Assembly (NCBI GenBank): GCA_024138015.1
Contig: JAMXBB010000003.1
Location: forward strand, 11,936,341 to 12,000,340
Source: Lumnitzera littorea
Taxonomy: Eukaryota; Streptophyta; Magnoliopsida; Myrtales; Combretaceae
DNA length: 64,000 nt
Direction: 5' to 3'
Shown: positions 24,485-36,410 of the stretch, in pieces
Layout of the letters: every line of letters begins with the position of its first letter
How positions within the stretch are numbered: position 1 is the first letter of the stretch
Notes under the pieces: model-generated
The model's database searches: none
What the model saw: the letters and a program-made list of their open reading frames with translations, nothing else
Told to the model about the DNA's origin: nothing
Position numbers and translations under genes: made by a program

Positions 24485-26466
24485 ATGGATAAGGTGTCAT
24501 ATTCTTTTTACCTTGTACTTGTTTACCTCTATTCTAAACACATCATCACAAGAAAAGTATGTTCTTTATCTAAACTTTATTTAATCTTTCCTTATAGTAA
24601 TAAATGTGATGAAACTTTCTTTTGTGATGTATGTGCATTGTCTAAAAATCATTGTTTGCCTTTTCATTAGAGTACATGTAGATCCTTTTTATCCTATCGA
24701 TTTATTATATGTTAGATTAGGAAAACTACATGGGAGTGTGATGAATGTTTAGGACAAATTCAAATAAAGGATTGGAATTCTTTATTATTGTAATGAATAT
24801 CATCACAAGTGGTCAAATAAAGAATGTCATTTTACATTGTTGATGCTACATAAGTTCTATGTCATAGCGACATCTAATAGAATTATAACAGTTATGTAGT
24901 GTTTGGTTCCACAATTTTTGTGATACTAAACTAGACAAAAAATTGTCACATATTTGGTTTATAATTTTAATTAGTAATTGGACAAAAATTTAGGCTAATG
25001 AACTAGACAAAAGATCTAAATTTTGTCTTATTTACATGGTACAAAAATGAAATTTACTAGATAAGAAAACTAAAATTTTTATATTCTTAAAAATACTCCT
25101 CCATTTTATAAAATTAAGTTAATTAATATTATTTTTATTAAATATTATTAAAAATTATTTATTTTATAATATAAATAATTAGTTTTTTAATATAAATTTT
25201 GTGTTTTGTATTATGCAAACCAAATATGATAAAATAAGCTTATACTGTTTAATGTTCCCTATGCTTGTACAATATTCTCTATTTACACCACATATAATAA
25301 AGTTTATCTCCTCTTTATATTGTGAAAATCTTTCATCTTTTATTTGAACTGTAACCCATATGTCATCTTCTCATTAATTTTCATTATGCTGATTTATGAG
25401 ATTTCTATAAAACAAAGGCATTAAAGAGTGTTACTTATATATTTACCATTGCTGATGATAAAGCACTACTCGGACCTATTTGATACATACTAAGACTCAA
25501 ATACCCAATATTATTCTTCTTTTCTCAATTATCTTGGTATACGTTATTCAACTATTCTTAAGTTCATTAGATCAGACAATGGATTCAAAATTGTTTAATG
25601 CTCATTGTTTATCTTTTTTAGAATGATGCGACTATATATTAGTAGATTATGGCTTATGTACCATGAGAAAATGGTGTTCTTGAGAATAAACACTATTAAT
25701 TGGTTGGAGCAAGCACTTGTTTGTATTAATCTTCCACTAAATTTTTAAGAGGAATTCATATGGGCTCTTATCAACAAATTGTCTACTCCCCTATCATTTG
25801 CTTATGGTTAAACTCACATATTAGCTCGGCATCAATAATACATTCTTACATGACTTTATTCATGAACAGATTTATTTGTTACTATTCAAACAGTAATCTA
25901 AGACCTTGCTCGGTTAAGTTTATCGATTAGAATGATCTCTTTATGGCTTGAAAAATCATTGTGACAATTGAATCTTGTTAGTATAGAATTCTTGGCTGGT
26001 GTTGGCTTATATAGTCCAAGCATGATTATTCTCTGTTTGTTAAGGTTGATGGTAATATTGTTGTGATCACTCTTTTCTATGCTGATGATTAGTTTATAAT
26101 GAGCAATTTTCCTTCTCTGATTTAATCCACTAAAGAAGAATGAGATTCCAGATTCACTATTAAAGATTTAGCTCTTGCTCATTGTTTTGTTCGTTAGAAG
26201 TTTCTCGAAACGATTAGAAAGTACAACACTGACCTTCTCAAGGACTTAGGCCTATTATCCTGTTGTCTTGCTTATTTCCTCTTCTACGTAAACTCTGTCT
26301 CTTCCTACATTTTGGTACTCCTCTTTCATATACTGCTTCATATCATTAATTAGTTGGGGGCTTGCTTCATCTTACTTTGTTAAACACAATATTTCTCATA
26401 CTCTTCAAAGTTTAAGCCAATTACCTCCCTCTCTATTTGATTCTCAAATGGTTGCTACTTAGCATT
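24485..26466 (+). pseudogene. Old Copia relic, segment 1 (integrase to reverse transcriptase)
   Basis: Read on the + strand with stops and frameshifts: CDVCALSKNHCLPF (GAG-pre-integrase, about 24620-24665), FIRSDNGFKIV (integrase, about 25570), ENGVLENKH (about 25670; family QxNGVxERKH), DYSLFVKVDGN then FYADD (reverse transcriptase, YADD at 26078-26089), FTIKDLALAHCF, and a stretch matching LVGxLLYLTLTRPDI. The piece between integrase and reverse transcriptase is short, so there is an internal deletion. The reading continues at 29303, 41720 and 47583. The GCATT at 26462-26466 is the target duplicated by the next element. Confidence 0.82.
24897..25235. mobile_element. Possible MITE with short TIRs inside the old Copia
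   Basis: The left end GTGTTTGGTTCCACAA and the complement of the right end, ATATTTGGTTTGCATAA, share a TTTGGTT core, as in many Tourist- or hAT-type MITEs. The interior is very AT-rich and interrupts the integrase coding. No clean target duplication was found. Confidence 0.4.
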
Positions 26467-29297
26467 TGTCACGCCCCGAAGCGGCAGAGTCGTAATAGCC
26501 CCCGTCGTGTAAACCATCCTAAGATAGAAGTTGGCCTTACAACCGCTATCTTAGACCTGATCTACACAAGGCGTCCACGACTAACCCGCTTTGAAGTAGA
26601 CAATTTGTAATTTAAACAAATCATTTAAGAAAGTGAGAAAAGTTATATATAGTCACTATAATTCAGTTATTACATTAATAAAAAATGAAAAGTAAAACAT
26701 GTGTTGATTCTTCAATGTTTTTCCTCACTCCTCAGGATCCAGCAGTTGCTAGCTTCAGAGTAGTTGTTGCCGCTTCTTAGCCAGCACCTGCACGACGTCT
26801 ATAGGGATGTGAGCAACCACAGCTCAGTAAGTAGGGACGGAGGACTTAAAACTATACCATACACACAACAAGGTTTTCAATCACTTATTAGATGCAATGC
26901 ATGTGCAAGCAAATGCCATCGCACGACGTTGTTCGGCCCGTCGTGAGATTAGAGAAATTGCGCCCGCTCTAATCCGGGTTGAGGAGTTGCCGTTAATGCA
27001 ACAGCTCACGACCAAACCCAGGCTTGTGTAATGGAGACCTTGCTCCTCCCGCGACTACTTTCGAACCACTGTCTTCACCCTCGCCGCGACCTCCTCTCCT
27101 GTCACTTAATTCGACTGAGGATGAAGAAGGGACCATTTTGCAATCCTGCGCTATCCCTTCCGAAGGGGTCGGTATTTGGCCGGAGAGTCCTAAATCCCCT
27201 AACGAGTTGCTATGCATGATCGATTATGATTACTGGTCGTATATTTGATTAAGTCCAATTTAGGGTGATCAATCATTACATACAATTCATACAACATGTG
27301 CCAAAGCAACAAACAGAATCATAGCATCACCCATAATCAAGTACATGCACACATTCAACTATCTAGCAAGCACAACCAAGCATAATCTTAAGCTTCCAAA
27401 AATATAGCATCGTATTAATCCCAACTTACCTCGACTCCTCGCTCACTCACTCGAGGTCCGATTTGCTCAGGCCATCGCCGATCATCCCTATAACACGAAC
27501 GTGGTTTTAGCTTTTCATATAAATATTACAAGTTCATTTTATTCTATAACGCTTATTGTTAGGTTTTGTTTAAGGTTTAATATGTCTAATTATCTAGGTA
27601 TTAAGTCTTTTACCATTATTCTAGGTTTAGGGTTAGGTTCAGGTTCGGTTTTCGCATCGATTTCTAAATTAGGTTTTAGTTCGATTTTGAAATCCTTAAC
27701 ATGTTCGAATCCTAATGTGATATTAATCACATTAAGCTCGAGTATCCAAATATCCTAATGGGTCGTAATTTTGGTATTCTAAACTATTCAGTACACGCTA
27801 ACCCTAATTGAGGTATCGAATTTATTCCCGATGTGTAAAAATCTTACATTTTGAGATATTTACTTAAAATTAAATATTATTTCAAATTTATTATTTTTCT
27901 GATTTCAATTATAATATTATCTAAATAACTTTATTTTTTAGATTTATTAATTTACATTTTCACATATTCCTAATTTCTTATATTCTTTACCTAATTTCCC
28001 TAATTAACCATACTTAGTACCTAAAGGCTAGGATTAGGGTTCCACTGCAGAGATTAACTTCCTTAAATATCTAATTAAGATCCAAATCAGTAATTAACAT
28101 CCTAATCACCTAATTAATCCTAAATCACCCAATTTTACCATCATTTTAGGGCTAAAAATTAACTTAAAATTTTCGAAAATTAATTTAAAAAAAATGGCTT
28201 CATAGCATTGTTCTACATCATATGAGAATCCTACAGAAAAATTTTGAGCCCCAAACTACATCCCTAAGCCTATTTAATTCCCGGTTTAATCATGCTCGGT
28301 TTTGAACAATTTGTTAAGGACCCTATATTTCCAGACATAATTAAACTAAATCAACATTTTTCCCTAAATCTACATACAATAAAACCTCAGAATAACAAGT
28401 TTCATAATTTTCTGGGCAAAATAGCTAATTTTACAAAATTATACAAGAATCGGGCTGGAATTTGGACTCACCGGTTCAGGTGGCTTCGGCCACCGCGGGC
28501 CGCCGTGGCCTTGTCGGCCGGCCTGGGCACTGCCACCACCGTGTGGTGGTGGTGGTCGTCCACTCCCAGCTCCTCGTTTGGTGTGGGTTCCTTTTAAAAT
28601 CCTTAACTGCACAGTTTTTCTTATTTTTTTTAATTTTCTGGATTTTTTCTCAAATTTTCAACTCTCTCTAATTTTCTCTGATTTTTATCTGTCCAAATGT
28701 GCTCTGTAAATTTTTTTCCTATTTATAGACAATTGTAGAATTTAATGTGCATTAATTTGATGGGATTTTGCCCCAATTCCATGATTTTAGGCTTTTTGTT
28801 TGTCAAATTCCTATTGGTTATTTTTTTCTTTTTCTGTCACGACCTAATCTTGTTGTAGTTATCCTCTTCTGATTTTTTTATAATTATTTTGTATTTTTAT
28901 TTAATTATTTACTTAGTTTTCGGCCAATTTTAGTAATTACGCGTATTTTTATCTACACGTAAATACATGTAGGGTATACGTGAACATTCCTAAATATTAT
29001 TTTGGTCATTCTAAAATTTTTAGTATACATATAATCTATCTCTACTAATTTATTAGTTATTATATTACACTTTTTGCCTTTTCGGTAATTAGCAGTTATT
29101 ATGCTTAAAATTTGAAAATTTTATAGTCTCCTATTTTACTACTCATTTTCTTAAATTTAAGTTTACAGGGTCATTTTTACTAGTATTTTGCTAAATAGTT
29201 TATAATTTGGGTGTGATCGGGTCCTTTAGCCGATCGCCCTAAACCTTGGGTTCTAAGTTCAATCTTTCGGTTACTTGACTGAACTTTGGGGCTTACA
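26467..29297. mobile_element. Solo LTR, 2831 bp, with perfect 5-bp target duplication
   Basis: It begins TGTCACGCCCCGAAGC, ends GGGGCTTACA and is flanked by GCATT at 26462-26466 and 29298-29302. TG...CA ends plus a 5-bp duplication are diagnostic of an LTR retrotransposon. The absence of an internal region shows recombination between the two LTRs. It has GC-rich CpG-bearing patches (around 26940-27190 and 28480-28580) unlike its surroundings. It splits the RNase H coding of the old Copia between segments 1 and 2. Open frames inside it are not gene-like. Confidence 0.88.
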
Positions 29298-29302
29298 GCA
29301 TT

Positions 29303-29505
29303 TACCTCCATATCTTAAAGGAACTCTTTCTTTCGTTATGTTCTATCTTCATGGCTACAATAACTTGAAGCTTGTTGCATTTTCTAATGTAAATTCGGGA
29401 TCTTATTTGACGACTTAATGGTCTTTTGCTCACTTTCATATATATATATATATATATATATATTTGGCTCATTCCCTTGTTTTCTTAAAAAGTCAAGAAT
29501 TAACC
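29303..29505 (+). pseudogene. Old Copia relic, segment 2 (RNase H)
   Basis: PYLKGTLSFVMFY, then NLKLVAFSNVNSGS, matches the Copia pattern RYLKGTxxxGLFY ... LxLVGYSDADWAG. After a TA microsatellite (about 29438-29462), GSFPCFLKKSR matches GSSLISWKSKKQ. The segment resumes the reading of segment 1 across the solo LTR and stops at CAAGC (29506-29510), the target of the next insertion. Confidence 0.82.
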
Positions 29506-30046
29506 CAAGCTGTAATGTCTCAGAACCTAGAACGCTACAATCTATCATGTATGCTTATTATCTACTGACATATCGGTTGAAAATAATATTAAAATCTTCA
29601 AAATTATCGATCTAAATCTCTAAATAATTCCAATAAAATTTAATTCTTCAAATGAAACCAAAATTGCTTCAAAATAAATTTTATAAAATTTTGAATAAGA
29701 ATTTACTTATTACGAAATATACTTCAATTATCCTAACACAAATTTTCTTTGCAATGGAATTGCTAGTTGCCACTCCCTAACATGTAATCTTACTTATTTT
29801 ATCCAAAATTGATAACTCTTGAAAATTTTTCACTAACTACCTACATTGAAAAGATTAATAATAGGATGAACTAAAGTTCAGTATGGAATATAACAAACAC
29901 ATGTACACGATGCATACTACCAACATATCACATGCATAATTATAATAACCAATGAAACAAACACCATTTATTATCTTAATTATTAGCTTGCAAACAACAC
30001 AGTTGTTGCATCTTAAGACTTTGGGTAACTTATGACTCCTAACAAG

Positions 30047-30087
<41 letters not shown>

Positions 30088-30103
30088 TAATAGTATTGGT
30101 GTG

Positions 30104-30291
30104 TATAGAGAAATATGAGTGTAGAAAAATATAATATAACTATATATTGATGTGTATTTTTCTATACATATAAGGAGTAATACATATAGATAATGTACTC
30201 CTCATAGTTGTGTACCAACCCCCCTACTTAACATTGCATTAATGATACTGTTTAGTAAATATAATATTATTTAAATACTTATTCCATAACA
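30104..30291 (-). repeat. 3' LTR of Copia 1
   Basis: 188 bp; shares TATAACTATATATTGATGTG and AAATATAATATTATTTAAAT with the LTR at 34839-35021. The copies differ at many positions, so the insertion is not recent. Confidence 0.87.
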
Positions 30292-33200
30292 CTCTCCCCT
30301 CTAATTGGAGCATAGATGTTGATCATGCCCAGCTTGTTACAAAGATAACTAACCCGAGTCTCATTTAAAGCTTTTGTAAAAAGATCTCCAAATTGGTCTT
30401 TAGATTTCACATATCTAATTGAGAACAACTTTGGTTGTATCTTTTTACGAACAAAGTGATAGTCAATCTTAATATATTTAGTTTGCTTGTGAAACATGGG
30501 ATTAGATGCATTATAAATAGCAATTGATTATCACACCATAATTTTGCTAGCACAGAGACTTTGAGCCCAATCTTAATTAAAATTTGATATATCCACATGA
30601 CTTCACATGTTGATTGAGTCGTAGCTTTATATTCTAATTCTGCACTAAATTTGGATACTACATTTTGCTTCTTGATCTTCCATGAAGCTAGATTTCTCTA
30701 AAGAAAACATAATAGCTGGTAATGGATTTTCAATCTTCCTTAGACCCACCGAATTTGCATTTAAAAAGCATTCTACATGAGAATGACCATGGTTTTTGAG
30801 TAGTATACCCTGTCCAATAGTAGCCTTCAAATAACATAAGATTTGTTTTAAGGTAGCTCACTGATGAAGTGTTAAGGAAGACATAAATTGGCTTACAATA
30901 CTAACAGTATATGAAATAGGGGAATGAGTTATTGTGAGGTAATTCAAATTTGCAACCACTCTCCTATATCTTTCAAGATCCTCGAATAACTCTCCATCCT
31001 TGGTGAGTTACAAATTAGGTGTCATTAGAGTACTACGTTGTTTTGCCCTTAACTTTCCTGTCTTAAATAACAAGTCAATTATATATTTTCATTGAGACAA
31101 GAAAATACCTTTCTTATTTCTTAACACCTTAAATCCTAAAAAATACTTCAAGGACCCTAATTACTTTGTTTGGAATTGGCTGTGAAGAAAATCCTTCAAA
31201 GATGATATTCCTCTTGCATCAGTCTCAGTAATTATGATATCATCCACATAAATAACAAGAAGAATGATGTTGGATGAACAATGCTTATAAAACACCGAGT
31301 GATCATACTTAATTTTGGTCATTCTAAACCTTTCAATTACCTGGTTGAATTTTCCAAATCAAGCATGAAGACTCTACTTCAAACCATATAAAGATTTTTG
31401 AAGATGATAAACTTCCCCATACTCCTCTTGAGCAACAAACCTCGGTGGTTAGTCTATGTAGACTTCTTGAAGATTTTCATGAAAAAAGACATTTTTAATA
31501 TCCAATTGATGTAGGGGCCCATCATGAGTATTTCCCATGGAGACAAATAAATGGGCAGATGTCAATTTAGCTACATGAGAGAAAGTCTTATGATAGTCAA
31601 CACCATAAGTTTGGGCATAGCCTTCTGTAACAAAACAAGCTTTGAGGCGAGCAATAGATCCATTAGGATTCACCTTAACCACAAATACCCATTTACATTC
31701 AATTGCCTTTTTTCTTGCAAGTAAACTTACCAAATCCCAAGTACCAATAGCATCTAAAGCATTCATTTTCTCTATCATTACCACACGTAAGCTAGGATGA
31801 GATAAGGCCTCATGAAGAGTTTTAAGAATAGATATGGTAGTAAGGGATGTGATAAAGGAACATGAAGGTGTAGATACTTGATCATGTGACACAAATGATG
31901 AAATAGGATATGTACATTCTTGTTTACCTTTATGAAGAGTAATGAGTAGGTTAATACCATTATTGGTTGGATGCAATTCCGAAGAAAAACCTGTTGTTGG
32001 ACATGTAGTGGGAGGATTTTGACTTTTAGTATACACATGGTGAATTGGTGGAGGAGGTGGTGGTCTTGGAGAAGTAAGAGGTGGTAGTGTGGTAGACATA
32101 ATATCTGGTGATTGATACGTAATGTGGTAGACTAATAAATTGTCATTCTCCCCCTTATTCTCAGTATGATTAGAAGAAGTAAGAAAGATGGGACATTGTT
32201 TCATAAAGGTGACATAAGAAATTTAGGAAGACTAGGATAGTAATATAGATGTCCTTTCTATAAATAAGAGCAACCCAAGAAAACACATTTTATAGACTTA
32301 GGATCTAACTTTGTGACTTGAGTGTGAACATCTCGAAACAAAGCATGTATTCTTAAAAATGTAAGGTTCAATAGGAAATAAAGGTTTTGCTGGAAAAAGA
32401 ATGCTATAAAGAACCTCACCTTGAAGAACGGAAGAAGGCATACGGTTAATGAGAAAACAAGCTGTTGAAACAGCTTTTACTGAAAAGTGTCTAAGAACAT
32501 GAGTTTAGAATAAAAGTGCCCTAATTGTTTCAAAAAGATGTCTGTTTTTTCTTTCAATCACACCATTTTGAGGTGGTGAACTAATGTGTGAAGTTTGATG
32601 AATAATGCCTTGTTTAGCTATATAGGTTCTAAATACTTTAGATAAATATTTTCGAGCATTATTACTCCTTAAAATCCATATAGGAACATTAAATTGAGTT
32701 TGGATTTGAGCACAAAAGGTAGTAAAATGACAAAACAACTTAGAAACAATTTTTCATTAAATTAAGCCAAGTCATATGAGAAAAATCATTGAAAAATGTA
32801 ACAAAATAACGAAATCTAGTTTTAGATGTAACTAGATAAGGACCCCAAACATCTAAATCTATTACCTTAAAGGGAGTACTGACTCTTTTATTGATAAGAG
32901 AAACATAAGACTAGTGATGCCGTTTTATAATCTAACATGATTTGTAATCTAAAGATGACACATTCTGGAATTGAGGACATACTTTCTTTAAGGAAGAAAG
33001 AGAAGGATGGCCAAGTTGATAATGCACTTTAGAATGAGTCAGGATACTTGAGTAAGCAATAGGTTTAGGAATTTATTTGAGTATCCAAAACATATAGTCC
33101 TCCTGAAAAATGCCCTTTACCAATAATCCTCTTCGTCATAAGATCCTGAAATAGACAATAATCAGGAAAGAATGAGACACAACAATTTAAGCTACAAGTA

Positions 33201-34408
33201 ATGTGACTAATTAATATGAGGTTAAATGAGAAATTTAGTAGGCTTAGGATGGAAGATAGAAAAAGTTTTGAAGTAGGATTTGTATTGCCAAATCCGAAAA
33301 TAGGTGATGTTGAGCCATTTGCTAAAGTGACAAGAGAAGATGAGGTATGTGATTTAAAAGTAGTGAAGAGACTAGAATTACCTATTATATGATTAGTAGC
33401 ACCTAAGTCAATGACCTATTGTGATTTTGAGGAAAGAAGGTGCCTATGAGGATTACCTGACTTAGCAACAGTAGTAGTAGATAAATATGAATTTTTTAAT
33501 GCTTCCTAGTATTGAAGAAAATGAGCAAACTTATCTATAGAAATTGTAACTATTTGTTTAGATAATGGACCGGGTGTGCTAATAACTGTTGTAACATGAG
33601 TTGAATGAGATTTCTAAGATTTACTCAACAACTTTTGACAAGTGTGTTTGGTCTAACCACACTCATGACAATAATAACATTCATCTCCCCCTGGCTCTTG
33701 GCTTCTATTGTTTCCTTTTTTATTAGATGACTTTGCAGCTCTTAATCCATTTCGATTAATAAGGGCACTAGAGGTTGAGGCAGAAGGAGCAACAAAATTA
33801 CTATTATCTATGTGAAGTACTCTAGTAAATACCTCATGCAAGGAAGAAATGTCAACTCCAGACAAAATTTGAGTTATGATCATCTCAAATTGAGAGTTAA
33901 GTCTTACTAAAAAACTCATGATAGCCATCTTCTCTCATTGTGACTGTTGCATTCTTATATTAGCATTGAATGACAACAAGACATTTAACTCTTCATAAAT
34001 CCTTTTAATGTTCATAAAATATGTCTGAAGAGGTTGATCATTTTGCTTAGGATGATAAAATGCCTTAACTTCACAAATATGAGAAAGGTACTCTTTTTTA
34101 GAGTACAGAAATTCCAAATACTCCATTAATTCTTTCACATACTTACATTGATTAACCAAACTAACCACTTTGGTATCAATAGAATTCCTTATTTTCAAAA
34201 ATAATTTATCATTGTCTTTGAACCACTCTCTACTCGCATCATTAGTAGGTAGTTTATCGGTAAGATGATGGTCTTGAGAAATACTCCACAAATATATCCT
34301 AATTGTCTTACTCTATTCTAAATAATTAGGATTAGCAAGCTTATGTTTTGTGATTTTAGACATTATTGGAACAATTTTTGTTACAAAAGTTTTCTGATCT
34401 TTAGCCAT
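30292..34408 (-). pseudogene. Copia 1 gag-pol remains
   Basis: Read leftwards from an ATG at 34408: a gag region (LTDKLPTNDASREWFKDND, about 34250) and a zinc knuckle CYYCHECG followed by a stop and TKHTC (about 33650). The protease is VIDLGATNHI (about 33410; catalytic Ser/Thr replaced by Leu). The integrase tail is PPQNGVIERKNRHLF (about 32540) and the reverse transcriptase start ECKWVFVVKVNPNGS (about 31690). The YVDD box is intact (31239-31250), and the RNase H end is KYIKIDYHFVRKKI (about 30450). Several in-frame stops and frameshifts make it inactive. Gene order protease, integrase, reverse transcriptase identifies Copia. Confidence 0.87.
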
Positions 34409-34838
34409 AAGATACCATAAACAAGACTTCAATAATATCCAATAAAAAATCAAACCCTTAAAGTCCAAAATGTTACTAACCAGAGAAATAAGATAGTATT
34501 AACAAATAATAAAAACCTAACCTCATCACAAGGGAAAACTTACACTTGCAAACCTGTTGTACCAAAAAAACAAATTAGCCACTTACACGACTTCAACAAG
34601 ACAGTAAATGTCGACTAATAGCTGCAACAAATGGCAACTAGCAACTCTAAATAGACTGGACACCAGTACTGATCCCTGCACTTCCAGTAACAGTAGAGAA
34701 AACACCAATTCAAATTTTAAGGTGAACCTTAAGCCACTTATAGTACGTGAACAAGGCTAATATATCACTCAAACAAGATGATCTAGATAAGTAAAAGTGA
34801 GCACTCAAAGAGTTTTAGGAATCTATTCTCTAATATCA

Positions 34839-35021
34839 TATAGAGAAATGACTATAGAAAAATATAATATAACTATATATTGATGTGTATTTCTATACAT
34901 ACAAGGAGTGACATATATAGACAACATGTTCCTAATAATTGGTGTACCAACTTGTACTTAACAATACATTAATTACACTATCTAGTAAATATAATATTAT
35001 TTAAATACTTATTCTATAACA
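34839..35021 (-). repeat. 5' LTR of Copia 1
   Basis: 183 bp; ends CTATAACA at 35021. It is adjacent on its left to the primer-binding site on the - strand. Confidence 0.87.
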
Positions 35022-36410
35022 GTATGAGTGTTACCTAACATCTAAGTATCCTTTCCTGGAATCCAACTAAGTCATTTCAATATGGAATCGCCCTTAGGTT
35101 AGTCGTGTATGATCACTAGGTGCCTCACTAACCCTCATGGACCTTAAGCGGGATAAGCTTAAGCAATATAAATTCATCAAGTTTAAGTTTAGATTAATTC
35201 TAGTTAAATAACTATTCTAAACAAGCATAACAAGCAAACACGTATCCCATATCCAAGTCTTGAGAACAAGTCGTAATATTTATATTTGAAGTTCTTCTAT
35301 AATCAACACCTAATGTACAGTGTAAAGATAACAATTTTTAGAATCTATTTCCATGTTTTCTTATATTAGATAGATTCTTTTGTTTTTTTTTTCTTTTGTC
35401 CAAATTCTTGAGTCTATATTTTAGCATAACCTAAGGTTGTAAAACCATCTTAAACTCCTAAACAAGTTTAGAATAGGTTAGACCATAGTATAAGAGGATA
35501 AGAAACAAGAAATAAGAGGAAAAGGAATGATATACGCTCACCCCTAAGGAACACGATAGTGAACCTGGTCATGTTCTTTGTACTTTGTAGAACTACATGT
35601 ACATGGCCTGGATCATAGCCATGAACCTTGGCTATGATCCTCTTGTTTACAATTTTTAAAATTTTTTTTCGATGCCTAAACTTCATCTTAACACATACGC
35701 AAAGACTACAGTGAAGATCAAACTTATGATCATGGCCATATTTCCCTAAATAGAAAAATTCCACCCCAAACACCATCTTTAACATCACCCAACAATGATT
35801 CCCTCTTCGTGGTCCTCCAACCCCCATCAAACGTCACCATTAAGTTAATCCATAATCCCCTTCTTGAGCAATTCAACCCTTTTTACACATCAACAACTCA
35901 CTTCATCTAATGTTCCATCAATTAATTGATCATTAACCCACTTATGATCACAAGATCAATAAGAGATTAAGGATTTGAGATTACTTACATGCTTTCTTGA
36001 TTAAATAACATCAAAGGCTTGAATCATCACCTCCAAAATGCCATAAATCTTGTATTTTTGCATACCTGTTAATATCTTAAATTTTCTAGCACTCGTCTCA
36101 ATAATTTGAATTTTGGTTTTGGTTTTTAAGAGAGGCTTGGGAGTTCTTTGTTATTAGGGTTAAAGGAATGATAAGAAAATAGAATAAGTGTTAGGGTTTT
36201 ATCTAAATCACTATGTGTTAAGAGGGGTAAGGGTGAGGTTTTCTTTAAATCTTAATGTGTCAAGGGGTAAGGGTTTCTAACATTTTGCTAAATTAAAATA
36301 CCCTTATAGACTTTAGTCAATTACGTGCCATACTAACCCTTTAATGCCATAAATATCTTTTTTATTTCTCTCCTTTTAATTTTAAAATTCTGGGTTTTAT
36401 AATTCTTACA

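Larger units (their letters stand above)
30104..35021 (-). mobile_element. Copia retrotransposon 1, degenerate, 4.9 kb
   Basis: LTRs lie at 30104-30291 and 34839-35021. Flanks GTGTG (30099-30103) and GTATG (35022-35026) differ at one position. Next to the right LTR, the complement of 34828-34838 reads TGATATTAGAG, close to the initiator-Met tRNA primer site TGGTATTAGAG of Copia elements. Next to the left LTR, the complement reads AGAGGGGAGAG, a polypurine tract. The ends are TG...TA in element orientation, not the usual TG...CA. The paralogous position at about 40314-40336 lacks the insertion. Confidence 0.87.
29511..36410 (-). repeat. 3' LTR of the 12-kb element, split by a Copia insertion
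   Basis: The parts 29511-30103 and 35027-36410 together make about 1.98 kb and align along their whole length with the right LTR. Shared blocks include TTCTTCAAATGAAACCAAAA, ATTTTATCCAAAAT, TAAACTCCTAAACAAGTTTA and AATTTTAAAATTCTGGGTTT. The two LTRs differ at many sites and by small indels, so the element is old. The end TTACA at 36406-36410 abuts the polypurine tract. Confidence 0.85.

Noticed and set aside
26764..27248. Overlapping open frames on both strands near 27 kb
   Set aside because: Inside the solo LTR. Similar sequence in the degenerate copy at about 10.8 kb has no open frame.
28292..28671. GC-rich overlapping frames at about 28450-28600 as a gene
   Set aside because: They lie within the solo LTR; the GC-rich patch is part of the LTR and the translation has Pro/Trp-rich runs without a domain.
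30049..30080. TA runs throughout the window as regulatory elements
   Set aside because: They are ordinary microsatellites (also at 16613, 29438, 40287, 42078, 47503 and 59960), several of them inside LTRs.
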